Below, one piece after another: positions 27,197-35,916 of a stretch of DNA of 64,000 bases. The notes under the pieces are model-generated. The model did no database searches, was not told the origin of the DNA, and saw only the letters and a program-made list of their open reading frames with translations. This DNA comes from Rhizobium sp. NZLR1 (GTDB taxonomy: Bacteria > Pseudomonadota > Alphaproteobacteria > Rhizobiales > Rhizobiaceae), in NCBI RefSeq assembly GCF_017357385.1, contig NZ_CP071634.1, positions 428,935-492,934 on the forward strand, in the 5' to 3' direction. The number at the start of each line of letters is the position of its first letter. Positions within the stretch are counted from its first letter, which is position 1. The translations under genes were made by a program, and so were the position numbers.

Positions 27197-28495
27197 TTAG
27201 CTCGCCCAGGGGATCACCTTTATTTTCTGTTCGGGTTCGAACAGTTTGTTGACGGTGTTGTCGACGATCTTCAGGTCATAGGGCCATTTCTCACCCTTGA
27301 CCCACTGGCCGCCGAAGATCGGCGTCGTCGAGACGTTCTTGTGCGGGCCGCTGGAGAAATCGACCTTGCCGATCAGCGTGTCGAGTTTCGTTGCCACCAT
27401 GGCATCACGGTTGGCGGTGCGGTCGAGGGGGTTGGACGAGCGTTTGAGAATATCGATCGCGACTTCCCAGATCGCATGGCTGTAGCCGAGCGGCTGCGTC
27501 CACTGCTTCTTGGTTTCGCTCTCCCATTGGTCGGCGATGTCGCGGCTCACTTGTCCGGTCAACGTCGATTTGAAGGGGAAGGCAGGCGTCCACCACACTT
27601 CCGACGACATGCCGTCGCCGAGCGGGCCGAGTGCCTGCACGCCGCCCGGGAAAAGGAGTGCCGCCGCGACGGTGACGGCCTTGGGCTTGTATCCTTGCTG
27701 GGCGCACTGGTTGATGAAGGTCTTGAGGTCGTCAGGATAGGTGATGCCGCCGACGATCTCGCATCCGGCAGCCTTGAAGGCGGCGATTTGTGCGGAATAG
27801 TCGTTGGTGCGCGGCTGGAAAAAGCCCGGGACGGTGATCTCGAAGCCGGCCTTCTTGGTCGGCACTGGCAGACCGTAATCGTTGTTACCCCAGGTCTCGC
27901 CGTCCGCATTCTGCGGAAACAGCAAGCCTACCTTGCGGTTGGTGTCTAGCGTATTCCACAGGCCAACGAAGGTGTTGAGCGCCTCATCGAGGCCCCAGAA
28001 GAAATGATAGGTCCAGTTGAACGGCGCCTTCTGGCCGCCGCGCGGGAAGATCACCGCCTGCCACGGCGCGCCGGTCGAAAGGCACGGGCACTCGTTGAGT
28101 TCCGCCTGGTCGGCCGAGGGGCTGACGGTGTCGGTGGTCGATGCGGGCAGCAGCAGATGCACGCCATCGTTCAGGATGAGGTCGCCAACGACTTCGGCCG
28201 CGCGGTTCGGATCGGACTGGCTGTCACGGATCAGGATTTCGACATCGAACTTGCCGGCTGCTGTCTCCAGGCCATCCTTGAGCAAGGCCTTGACTTTGTC
28301 TGCCGCCCAGCCGTCGGTTTCGCCGAACAGCGCAAGCGGACCGGTCGCCGGCGTTACGAAGCCGAGTTTGATCGTGCCGGCCGATTGCGCGCGGGCAATC
28401 ATGGGTGCTCCGAGCGCCGATGCGGCCAAGCCGGCACCGATGCCCTTCAGCACGGTCCGGCGTGATGGTCTTATGATTTTCGTATTCAGGTCCAC
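27197..28495 (-). CDS. ABC transporter substrate-binding protein, Tat-exported (unit B)
   Basis: 432 residues from a GTG at 28495, preferred over an ATG at 28531 because GGGAGGAG lies seven bases upstream of the GTG. Twin-arginine signal PSRRTVLKGIGAGLAAS, cleavage near ARAQ. Same Leu/amide-binding family as the protein at 15712 (IKLGFVTPATGPLALFGETD; ILIRDSQSDPNRAAEVVGDL). The two binding proteins are clearly paralogous but diverged, suggesting different ligands. Confidence 0.92.
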   Translation of the reverse strand: MDLNTKIIRPSRRTVLKGIGAGLAASALGAPMIARAQSAGTIKLGFVTPATGPLALFGETDGWAADKVKALLKDGLETAAGKFDVEILIRDSQSDPNRAAEVVGDLILNDGVHLLLPASTTDTVSPSADQAELNECPCLSTGAPWQAVIFPRGGQKAPFNWTYHFFWGLDEALNTFVGLWNTLDTNRKVGLLFPQNADGETWGNNDYGLPVPTKKAGFEITVPGFFQPRTNDYSAQIAAFKAAGCEIVGGITYPDDLKTFINQCAQQGYKPKAVTVAAALLFPGGVQALGPLGDGMSSEVWWTPAFPFKSTLTGQVSRDIADQWESETKKQWTQPLGYSHAIWEVAIDILKRSSNPLDRTANRDAMVATKLDTLIGKVDFSSGPHKNVSTTPIFGGQWVKGEKWPYDLKIVDNTVNKLFEPEQKIKVIPWAS

Positions 28496-28576
28496 CTTCG
28501 GCTCCTCCCTTTGGTGATTTGTCGTCTGCATGCGTATTGGTGACAGCCGGCCGTTCCTCCCTGGCTGGCGATCACA

Positions 28577-29395
28577 TCACTTGATGCGGTTCATCGCGCC
28601 GCCATCGATGACGATCTGGCTGCCGGTGACGTAAGACGAGCATGGCGATGCCAGATAGAGTGCAAGGCCCTTGATGTCCTCAGTGTCGCCGATCCTCCCG
28701 ATCAGCGATTGCTCCTCGAAAGCCTTGCGGTCCGCGGGAATCTTTAGCCGACCGCCGGCGATGTTGGTCATGAAGGGCCCAGGCGATATGCAGTTGACGA
28801 GGATGCCGAACATGCCCAGTTCCATTGCCATCTGACGGACGAAATGGTCGACGCCCGCCTTGGCGGGCATATAGGACGTGCCGACGATCGCCTCGTTGAT
28901 CTGTGCCGCGATCGAGGACGTGACGATGATCCTGCCGCCGCCCGATTTCTTCATGTGCCGGGCAGAATTCTTGACTGTCGTGTAGACCGATGTGAGGTTG
29001 ACCTCGATGCCACGATCCCATTGTGCGTCGTCCAGCGCGTCGATAGCGCCTTCTGGAATGCGTCCGCCTTCGGTCGACAGGAAGCCCGGGCCGGGGTCGA
29101 TGCCGGCATTGGCGAAGACCACGTCGATCCGCCCATGCCGTTCGGCCACGGTGTCGAAAGCGTCGCTCATTCGGGGTCTGTCGGAAACGTCGACGACCTG
29201 CCCCCAGACGTCACCGCCATTGGCCTTGATTTCGGCAACTACCGTTTCCAGCGTTGCCGCGTTCAGGTCGAATATGCAGACGCGCGCGCCATTGTCCGCC
29301 ATGACCTCCGCGTATGCACGGCCGATGCCGCTGGCACCGCCGGTGACAATCACCGACTTGCCACGAACGTCGAACATTTCTCGCAATGTCGCCAT
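28577..29395 (-). CDS. Short-chain dehydrogenase/reductase (unit B)
   Basis: 272 residues from the ATG at 29395, preceded by GGGAGGAG. Cofactor motif TGGASGIGRAYAE, NAG in FANAGIDPG, catalytic Ser in TSSIAAQ and YMPAK (Tyr and Lys four apart), C-terminal SYVTGSQIVIDGGAM. NAD(P)-dependent alcohol or ketone oxidoreductase. First gene of unit B. With the MDR dehydrogenase it suggests oxidation of a side chain or alicyclic ring. Confidence 0.9.
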   Translation of the reverse strand: MATLREMFDVRGKSVIVTGGASGIGRAYAEVMADNGARVCIFDLNAATLETVVAEIKANGGDVWGQVVDVSDRPRMSDAFDTVAERHGRIDVVFANAGIDPGPGFLSTEGGRIPEGAIDALDDAQWDRGIEVNLTSVYTTVKNSARHMKKSGGGRIIVTSSIAAQINEAIVGTSYMPAKAGVDHFVRQMAMELGMFGILVNCISPGPFMTNIAGGRLKIPADRKAFEEQSLIGRIGDTEDIKGLALYLASPCSSYVTGSQIVIDGGAMNRIK

Positions 29396-29419
29396 TCTGT
29401 CTCCTCCCACTTCGAGAAG

Positions 29420-29482
29420 GCTAACAGCGAACGACCCGTGCTTTAATAATTCTTTTCAAGTTTAATATGTCTATGTGTTATG
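29420..29482. promoter_or_regulatory. Orphan LysR-type divergent promoter of unit B
   Basis: This stretch aligns along its length with 18957-19018, including TGCTT..ATAATT..TTT, and ends in TGTCTATGTGTTA (29468-29480), a T-N11-A site whose last A opens an ATG at 29480, exactly as at the two real LysR starts. The distance to the SDR start (about 84 bp) equals that in unit A (about 80 bp). No LysR reading frame follows. Confidence 0.6.
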
Positions 29483-29555
29483 GAAGCTAGGGGTCTGGAG
29501 CCAGGTTTACTGCGATCTACGGCGGGTTATCGGCTGAGAAAAGCAATGAGCCTTT

Positions 29556-29675
29556 GTCGGCTCCCGCGAAGAGCCAATTGCGTCTTCCAACGCCTGTTGG
29601 GCGCAGTGCCCGTTCAGCCGCGTTGTTGTCAATCGCAGCCCGGCCCTCTTCCAGGAACGGGCAGAACGGAACCTT
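29556..29675 (-). pseudogene. Remnant of an IS66-family transposase (TnpC C-terminal part)
   Basis: About 40 codons on the minus strand read FLEEGRAAIDNNAAERALRP followed by GVGRRNWLFAGAD, the characteristic IS66 transposase C-terminal segment. Similarity stops on both sides; the rest of the transposase, the two accessory genes and terminal repeats were not seen. The surrounding 29483-29820 holds no other gene. It lies exactly where a LysR gene would be expected next to unit B. Confidence 0.85.
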
Positions 29676-29820
29676 GCCTTGCATGCGGGACTGGCTCCCC
29701 ATCATCTGTTCAGGAAAACGCGAGGACGGCCGGACCAATCATCTAACAATTAGTGCGAATTGAACATGCAAGGGGCAGAGCTCGCCGATCTCCCCCTGGC
29801 CTACGTCCTTTGCGCGTCTT

Positions 29821-31104
29821 TCAGACACGCGGCGCCGCAGGCGCCAGCCGCCGCTTGGCCATCGCCAAAAGCCGATGCGCCGCGACGTTCTCGGCATAGT
29901 CCCGATAGGCGGGATCTCGGCTCAGCATGCGCTCTTCGGCGCGGGCGCGCAGCAAATAGATAAGACTGATGATCGCCAGCATGCCAGCCCGCGCAAGTCC
30001 TTCGGCCAGGCCACTGGCGATGAAGCTCGGAAACGCAAACAGCCACCAGGCGATGTTCTTCGAGACATAGGCCGGATGTTTGATGAAGCGGTAGGGGCCT
30101 GATGTGATGATGCCGCGATGGGTCAGGTTGGAAAATCGCGGTCCGAAGGCGACGGTCGCCCAGACGTAGATAACCGTGCAGAACAGCGTCGCGACGCTCC
30201 AGAGGATGAAGACCACCGACCCCTCCTGGATAATGCTCTCCCAACCCGGTCCGTCGCCATAAGGCACGAAGGCATGCGAAATCACCGGGAAGAACGGCTC
30301 ATAGCAGATCAGGCAGACGAGCCAGCCGAGCGCCGTCGTCTCCGTCGCCCGGACATGCCATCCGAAAAGCTTGAAGGTGGCGATGTAGCCGCCGGCCGCC
30401 AGGATGACGTCGAGAAGCAAGACGAGCCGCAGCAAGCCTTCGAACCAGGCGGCTGAAAGTGAGGGAAACAGCCAGGCCGGCTTTTCGGCAAGATCGGAAA
30501 GTGCGGCTATGCCGCTTGAAAACATCAGCACGAGGAAGAAGCATTTGATCGCGAGCAGCCGCAATGCGAACAGCACGTCTTCTTCGCGAAAATCCTGCAT
30601 CAGCACCGCACGGCCGACCTGGTTGAGATAATCGTCGGGCTCCTCGGCGACGAGATCGGTGACCGCGACGTAAAGAATGGTGGCGCCGACAAGAGCGATG
30701 GAGATGGGGATGGCCGTATGGCCGGCCTCGATGAACCATCGAACCGCCGACGACTGCGTGAAAAACGGAAAGATGGAACAGGCGATGACGACCGCACCCA
30801 AAAGCGCGGCGAGTCCGACAATCTTGGTTCCGATGCGCCGCCAGGAAGCGGCGGGAGCCTCATGCCGCCTCTCTCGCAATGCCCAGGCCCGGCGCGCAGC
30901 CGGTGTGCCGTCGACGACGATCCACGCCAGGAGAAGACAGAGGACCGAAAGCGCCATCGCCTTGCCAGGATCAAGCCGCAGATAGGTCGCGAGCGCAATG
31001 CCGACGAGAACGCCGGCAAGGGTCGCAGCTTGAGTGACCAGGGGACTCCTGGTGAGGGTATCCCTGTCCTCCGATATCGGCACGCGCTCGGCTTTCTCGA
31101 TCAC
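29821..31104 (-). CDS. Polytopic membrane protein with isoprenylcysteine methyltransferase-like C-terminus
   Basis: 427 residues with about ten hydrophobic segments. The last 110 residues carry the ICMT/PEMT-type signature (GIITSGPYRFIKHPAYVSKN and RARAEERMLSRDPAYRDY), a SAM-dependent membrane methyltransferase fold. The N-terminal half is a membrane region without a recognised family. Its start overlaps the stop of the S74 gene by 4 bp (ATGA), so it belongs to the caspase/S74 operon. Substrate unknown; a lipid or small hydrophobic molecule is likely. Confidence 0.78.
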   Translation of the reverse strand: MIEKAERVPISEDRDTLTRSPLVTQAATLAGVLVGIALATYLRLDPGKAMALSVLCLLLAWIVVDGTPAARRAWALRERRHEAPAASWRRIGTKIVGLAALLGAVVIACSIFPFFTQSSAVRWFIEAGHTAIPISIALVGATILYVAVTDLVAEEPDDYLNQVGRAVLMQDFREEDVLFALRLLAIKCFFLVLMFSSGIAALSDLAEKPAWLFPSLSAAWFEGLLRLVLLLDVILAAGGYIATFKLFGWHVRATETTALGWLVCLICYEPFFPVISHAFVPYGDGPGWESIIQEGSVVFILWSVATLFCTVIYVWATVAFGPRFSNLTHRGIITSGPYRFIKHPAYVSKNIAWWLFAFPSFIASGLAEGLARAGMLAIISLIYLLRARAEERMLSRDPAYRDYAENVAAHRLLAMAKRRLAPAAPRV

Positions 31105-31724
31105 ATTGCCGGCTGGACGGAGCGTTTCCGCGCCGCCTTCACCGCCTGCGCCAACGCTGCTTCAACTGTGAACGGTGACCGCTCTTCCGGCACTGAGATC
31201 ATCGCAAGGTCGAGCTTGTCATAATCGACCATGTAATAGCCCGATCCGGTAGCGATGACCGCATCGGGTCTGATCGTCAACAGGTCCTGCGCCATCGTGC
31301 CGATGAACATCGGCCCGCCCCAGATGTAACGGAAAGCATAGATTGGAATACCTTCAGCCGAAGTGCCAAGGCGGCGGATATCGGTCTTCAGGCGGCGATC
31401 AGACCACGAGGTACCCGAGGAGCTCGATGAACTGCTTGAACTGGAAGAGCTGCTGGAACCAGAGCCGCCGCCCATGCCGCCGCCAGAGCTGGAATTCCCA
31501 CTGGAACTGTTCTCGGAGCGGGCGAAAGCCGGTTGATTGCTATTTACGGCCACTTTTCTAACGGCGGGCGTGGTTTTCCTGCCAGGCGTAACGTTCCTGG
31601 CGGGCTCCTCACTGGCGAATAGCGTCTTGGCGCCAGGGTCGAAGATGCAACTCTGCAAGATTGCGCCTGAACCTGCAAGGAAGGTCGAGCAAAGCAGAAC
31701 ACGGATGATGAGCTTTCTTGTCAT
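31101..31724 (-). CDS. Exported S74-type (tail-fibre chaperone domain) protein with poly-Ser linker
   Basis: 207 residues from the ATG at 31724. Hydrophobic N-terminus with LQSC at residues 23-26, a possible lipobox. Residues about 70-108 are almost only Ser and Gly. The C-terminal domain begins at SDRRLKTDIRRLG (Ser109, Asp110, Lys114) and continues with AFRYIWGGPMFIGTMAQDLL, the peptidase S74 intramolecular chaperone pattern with its Ser-Lys dyad. In phage tail spikes this domain cleaves itself off after folding. Here it is a small envelope protein in an operon with a caspase-like gene, 23 bp downstream of it. Confidence 0.78.
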   Translation of the reverse strand: MTRKLIIRVLLCSTFLAGSGAILQSCIFDPGAKTLFASEEPARNVTPGRKTTPAVRKVAVNSNQPAFARSENSSSGNSSSGGGMGGGSGSSSSSSSSSSSSSSGTSWSDRRLKTDIRRLGTSAEGIPIYAFRYIWGGPMFIGTMAQDLLTIRPDAVIATGSGYYMVDYDKLDLAMISVPEERSPFTVEAALAQAVKAARKRSVQPAM

Positions 31725-31747
31725 GTAGGGCGCCCCCGGATCGCCGT

Positions 31748-34327
31748 TTAGAAGAGATCGTACCTCGGATTTCGCTTTACCCATGTCGCCTTGGCGAGCT
31801 GAACGAGCCTGTCATCGAGCGATTTGGTTTTTGGAAGCGCCTTTTGTTCCTGAGCGGTCAGCTCGGCGGCAAAGGTCTCCTCCACTTTCTTCTTGGCGGC
31901 ATTCGGCAAGGCCTTGAGCGCCGCCTTTGCCTGGTTCTTCGGATCGCCACTGCCTGGCATGTTGACGGCGGTCGCCAGCGCGAAATAACGGGCCGCCGTT
32001 ACCAGGTTGTCAGCGTCCGCAGCGTCTTCCTTCGCCAGTATCGCGCGGTCGAGTGCACCCCAATAGTCGCCACGTTCGGCGCCCATCTCCAGCCACTTCG
32101 CAGCTTCCGCCTTGTCCGCGGCAACGCCGATGCCGTCGCGGTACATGCGCCCGAGATTAGTCGGGGCATAGGGTTGACCGCCCTCTGAAGCCCGCGTGAA
32201 AAGGTCGAGCGCTTTCGGGAGATCCTCCGGGGCGCCTTTTCCGAAACGGTAGACGAGCGCAAGATTGTTCAGCGAATAGATGTCGTTGCGCTGGACGCCG
32301 GCTTCGTAGAAGCGGATGCCGCGCTCCGGATCAGCCGGAACGTTGACGCCGTTCAGGAAGATATAGCCGAGCTCGTTCATCGCGTAGGTATGGCCGAGAT
32401 CGGCGGCCTGCAGCATCAAGCGTAATCCCAGCTGCTGATCGGCCTTGGTGCCGCGGCCGTAGTAGAGGGCCTTGCCGTAGCTGTGCAGGGCAAAGGGATC
32501 GCCCTTGGCCGCACCAGCCTTGGCGATCTCGCTTGCCTTGGTTGCATCGCGCGGAACGGAGGCGCCGGACTCGTAAAGGCTCGACAATTCGTAGATTGCC
32601 CGGACATGCCCGGCATCCATCGCCTTCTTGATCGTTGCGAAAGCCGTCTTGGTGTCGCGGTTGGCAAGCTGGGCGCGGCCGAGCTGGTAGACGAAGCGGG
32701 CCACCTCGGGATAGGCCTTTATCGCCTCGGTGCAGGCCGGCAGGGCATCATCGGGGTCGATTTCGTTCGGCAGCTTGCCTGCGGTCACGCCCTGCAGGTC
32801 GAGGGGTGCGGCGGCTGCGGTGTCGCAGGCGTCGAGCACCGGCTTGAAGGTGACGGTGGCGGGCGGCAGATCGTCGTTGGCGGCCTGCAGCGTCAGGGCG
32901 AAAGGCTGATTCTCCGTGCCGATCTGCGGCTCGTAGGAAAGGCCCGGAATATCGGCTGCCTCAAGCACATGGCCGAGCCCGATGACCCGGTCTCCGGCGC
33001 GCAGCGTGCCCTTGTCGGGTAGGGCTGCAACCTTGAAGGTCATTTCCGCCGCCGATGCCGGCACGACCGGCAGGCTGGCCGCGACGGGGCCGACGCCGAT
33101 CGTCGTGCCGACGTCGCGCGACAGGGTCTTCAGATAGGCGTCGGCATCGGCAAGCCGCACCTGTTTTTGCTGTTCGAGCTGGGCGAGTTTGGCGCCGGCA
33201 TCCGCCGAGACGGTGATCGCGACGACGCCCTGCGTCGCCTGGCCATAGGGATCACTCACGGTGTAACCGATCAGGCCGACGGTTCCGGCGGTAACACCTG
33301 AGGAATCATAGGTCAGCGCCGTCAGCGCCGCGGCGGGCATCTTGGCGCCCTGCTCGACCGGCTTGCCGTCGAAGGTGAGTTTGCCGGTCTGGGGAAGTTG
33401 GGTCAGGGTGACGAGCAGCGTCGAGCCGGTTTCGTCATGCGGCGGGGCGATCGGCAGCTTGGTGGCGGCAGCACCTTCCGGCACGCTCACCTGCTGCATC
33501 GACTCGACGCTTGGCGGCGGCGGCGCCGGAATGAAATAGAAGCTGTCCATCAGCGAGGAGTTTTCCCAGGGGACCTGCTTGCCGCCGGTCATGGCGATGA
33601 CGTCGCGGCGCACATCGGTCAGCACCTGGCGGATTTCCTTATTGGGTTCGCTGGCGCGTTTGATGAAGGATTCGGAATAGGGGCTCAGCGCCCCGGTGCC
33701 ATCGAGCGCCACCTGGCCGGGTTCCGTGGAAAAGGCGATCAGGCTGCCGAGATCGCTGTCGATGCGCGCAAGCCCGCGGGTGGCGCCGACCGGTTCCAGT
33801 TTTTCCGCCATCCAGAATTTCTGAGCGTTGAACGGATTGTTGCGACAGGCATCGAGGAAGATCAGTTGCACCCGCGAATTCTGCTTGAGATGGTTCAGGA
33901 TGAGGTCGAGCGGCATGGTCTGCGTCTCGACGTCATAGGGCGTTTCCAAGGTCGCATCGACCGGCACGATGAAATTCTGCCCGCCCACCTGGATGCCGTG
34001 GCCCGAATAATAGATCAGCCCTGCCTCGGCATTGCTGGTCGAACGCAGGAAGCGGCGCACCGTATCCTCGAGCCCGATGCGATCGACATTGATGCCGATC
34101 GTCACGTCGAAACCGGCCGCCCGCAACGTGGCTGCGACCTCTTCGACATCATTGGCGGGGTTGGGAAGCGAAGGCAGCGTCTTATAGACCGAATTGCCGA
34201 TGACGAGGGCGACGCGGCGGCCGCTCTCTTGCGTGATGGCGGCATGCGCGACGCCGATCGACAGCAGTATTGCCGCCACGGTCAGCAGATAAGCGCATAG
34301 TCTCCAGGCATTGTGGAACTTGGGCAT
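31748..34327 (-). CDS. Caspase-like peptidase with C-terminal Sel1/TPR repeats
   Basis: 859 residues with a signal peptide to about residue 29 (VAHAA). Caspase p20-like domain: RVALVIGNSVYKTLPSLPNP, catalytic His110 in YYSGHGIQ and Cys161 in FLDACRNNPF. The middle region is extended and repetitive. Residues about 560-830 contain Sel1-type repeats (AIYELSSLYESG, YAMNELGYIFLNG, APTNLGRMYRDGIG). Periplasmic orthocaspase with a protein-interaction solenoid. First gene of a three-gene operon with the S74 and ICMT-like proteins. Substrates unknown. Confidence 0.9.
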   Translation of the reverse strand: MPKFHNAWRLCAYLLTVAAILLSIGVAHAAITQESGRRVALVIGNSVYKTLPSLPNPANDVEEVAATLRAAGFDVTIGINVDRIGLEDTVRRFLRSTSNAEAGLIYYSGHGIQVGGQNFIVPVDATLETPYDVETQTMPLDLILNHLKQNSRVQLIFLDACRNNPFNAQKFWMAEKLEPVGATRGLARIDSDLGSLIAFSTEPGQVALDGTGALSPYSESFIKRASEPNKEIRQVLTDVRRDVIAMTGGKQVPWENSSLMDSFYFIPAPPPPSVESMQQVSVPEGAAATKLPIAPPHDETGSTLLVTLTQLPQTGKLTFDGKPVEQGAKMPAAALTALTYDSSGVTAGTVGLIGYTVSDPYGQATQGVVAITVSADAGAKLAQLEQQKQVRLADADAYLKTLSRDVGTTIGVGPVAASLPVVPASAAEMTFKVAALPDKGTLRAGDRVIGLGHVLEAADIPGLSYEPQIGTENQPFALTLQAANDDLPPATVTFKPVLDACDTAAAAPLDLQGVTAGKLPNEIDPDDALPACTEAIKAYPEVARFVYQLGRAQLANRDTKTAFATIKKAMDAGHVRAIYELSSLYESGASVPRDATKASEIAKAGAAKGDPFALHSYGKALYYGRGTKADQQLGLRLMLQAADLGHTYAMNELGYIFLNGVNVPADPERGIRFYEAGVQRNDIYSLNNLALVYRFGKGAPEDLPKALDLFTRASEGGQPYAPTNLGRMYRDGIGVAADKAEAAKWLEMGAERGDYWGALDRAILAKEDAADADNLVTAARYFALATAVNMPGSGDPKNQAKAALKALPNAAKKKVEETFAAELTAQEQKALPKTKSLDDRLVQLAKATWVKRNPRYDLF

Positions 34328-34572
34328 GGCTCGATCGCAAACATTCTATTGTTTAAGTTCAATAAAATTTGCTGGCCTACTGGTGCTAGGCCCCCTCCGC
34401 ATTCATCGTTTGAAAATATTCCTCACTGCTAAAAAAAGCAAGCTTCGTCCGCCTCCAAGTGAATTGGAGCAGTCCCCTCAGATTGGAAGCCCATTATCGG
34501 CAGGAAAGACTGTCGAATCAGGAATTTTATCCTGCCACCGGCAGTGGATACGTCAGCGCCGGCGAAGTTTCC
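34328..34572. other. Gene-free stretch between divergent/convergent neighbours
   Basis: 245 bp upstream of the caspase-Sel1 gene and downstream of the fuconate dehydratase gene. AT-rich near 34340-34370, consistent with the caspase operon promoter. A 6-bp inverted repeat GGCCTA/TAGGCC lies at 34374-34392. No reading frame with coding character was seen. Confidence 0.5.
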
Positions 34573-35850
34573 TTAGCTCCGAAACGTATAGTTGCTGATC
34601 GAGGCTGGTTTCATCTCGATGGAGAAGCCCGCCAAGGTCGGCGGCATGTAGGCCGCGCTCTCGATCCGGCAGGGGTCGAGGAAGTGTTCGTGCAGGTGAT
34701 CGACATATTCGATGACGCGGCCTTCCTTGGTGCCGGATACCGCGATGTAGTCGATCATCGACAGATGCTGCACATATTCGCAGAGGCCGACGCCGCCGGC
34801 ATGCGGCCAGACCGGCAGGCCGAACTTGGCGGCGATCAGCAGCACGGAGAGAACCTCGTTCAGCCCGCCCATGCGGCAGGAATCGATCTGGACGATGTCG
34901 ATTGCGCCTTCGGCGATGAACTGCTTGAACATGATGCGGTTCTGGCACATCTCGCCGGTCGCGACCTTCACCGGCGCGATCGCCTGGCGGATCTTGCGGT
35001 GGCCGGCAATGTCATCGGGGCTTGTCGGTTCCTCGATGAAGAAGGGCTTGGCCGGGGCAAGCGCCTTGACCCAGTCGATCGCCTGGCCGACATCCCACAC
35101 CTGGTTGGCGTCGATCATCAAGTAACGATCGGGACCGATCACCTCGCGGGCGATCCTCAAGCGGCGGATATCGTCGTCCAGGTCGCGGCCGACCTTCATC
35201 TTGATATGGTTGAAGCCGGCGTCGATCGCCTCCTTGCAGAGGCGCCGCAGCTTTTCGTCCTCATAACCCAACCAGCCCGCCGAGGTCGTATAGCAGGCGT
35301 AGCCCTCTTTTTCGAGGATGGCGATACGTTCGGCCTTGCCTGCCTCGGCGCGCTTGAGGATCTCGACGGCCTCCTCACGCGTCAGCACGTCGGTGAGATA
35401 GCGGTAATCGACGATATCGGCGATCTCCTCAGGCGACATCTCGGCGACGAGCCGCCAGACGGGCTTTCCCGCCTGTTTGGCAAGCAGATCCCAGACGGCG
35501 TTGACGACGGCGCCGGTTGCCAGATGAATGGCGCCCTTTTCCGGGCCGATCCAGCGCAACTGGCTATCGCTGGTCAGATGTCGCCAGAATTTTCCGGGAT
35601 GGGCGAGCACGTCGCCGAGGTCGGCGCCGACCACGAGATGGCGCATCGCTTCGATCGCCATGCAGCAAATATCGTTGCCGCGGCCGATGGTGAAGGTCAG
35701 GCCATGGCCGGCAAGATCAGACGCATCGGTGTCGAGAATGACATAGGCGGCCGAATAATCCGGATCGGGGTTCATCGCATCCGACCCATCCAGGCTTTGC
35801 GAGGTGGGAAAGCGGAGATCGAAGACACGAAGGTCGGTGATGCGGGTCAT
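34573..35850 (-). CDS. L-fuconate dehydratase (enolase superfamily)
   Basis: 425 residues from the ATG at 35850, with TTGGGAG upstream. Mandelate racemase-type barrel: Lys pair in HIKMKVGRD, metal ligands in LMIDANQVWD, FFIEEPTSPDD and ATGEMCQNR, and the catalytic His in WPHAGGVGLCEYVQHL. The HAGGVGLCE segment is typical of L-fuconate dehydratases. It converts L-fuconate to 2-keto-3-deoxy-L-fuconate. The downstream SDR, IclR regulator and lactonase agree with a non-phosphorylative L-fucose pathway. Confidence 0.9.
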   Translation of the reverse strand: MTRITDLRVFDLRFPTSQSLDGSDAMNPDPDYSAAYVILDTDASDLAGHGLTFTIGRGNDICCMAIEAMRHLVVGADLGDVLAHPGKFWRHLTSDSQLRWIGPEKGAIHLATGAVVNAVWDLLAKQAGKPVWRLVAEMSPEEIADIVDYRYLTDVLTREEAVEILKRAEAGKAERIAILEKEGYACYTTSAGWLGYEDEKLRRLCKEAIDAGFNHIKMKVGRDLDDDIRRLRIAREVIGPDRYLMIDANQVWDVGQAIDWVKALAPAKPFFIEEPTSPDDIAGHRKIRQAIAPVKVATGEMCQNRIMFKQFIAEGAIDIVQIDSCRMGGLNEVLSVLLIAAKFGLPVWPHAGGVGLCEYVQHLSMIDYIAVSGTKEGRVIEYVDHLHEHFLDPCRIESAAYMPPTLAGFSIEMKPASISNYTFRS

Positions 35851-35916
35851 GGTTGTTCTCCCAATTGCAATAGCCCGATCGGCCGGCACGACTGCCGGCC
35901 GCAACATCAGCTGAGG

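Noticed and set aside
29480..29746. Small plus-strand gene starting at 29480
   Set aside because: Most of it is antisense to the IS66 transposase fragment and its sequence has no coding character. Only the start codon context matters, as a relic of a LysR start.
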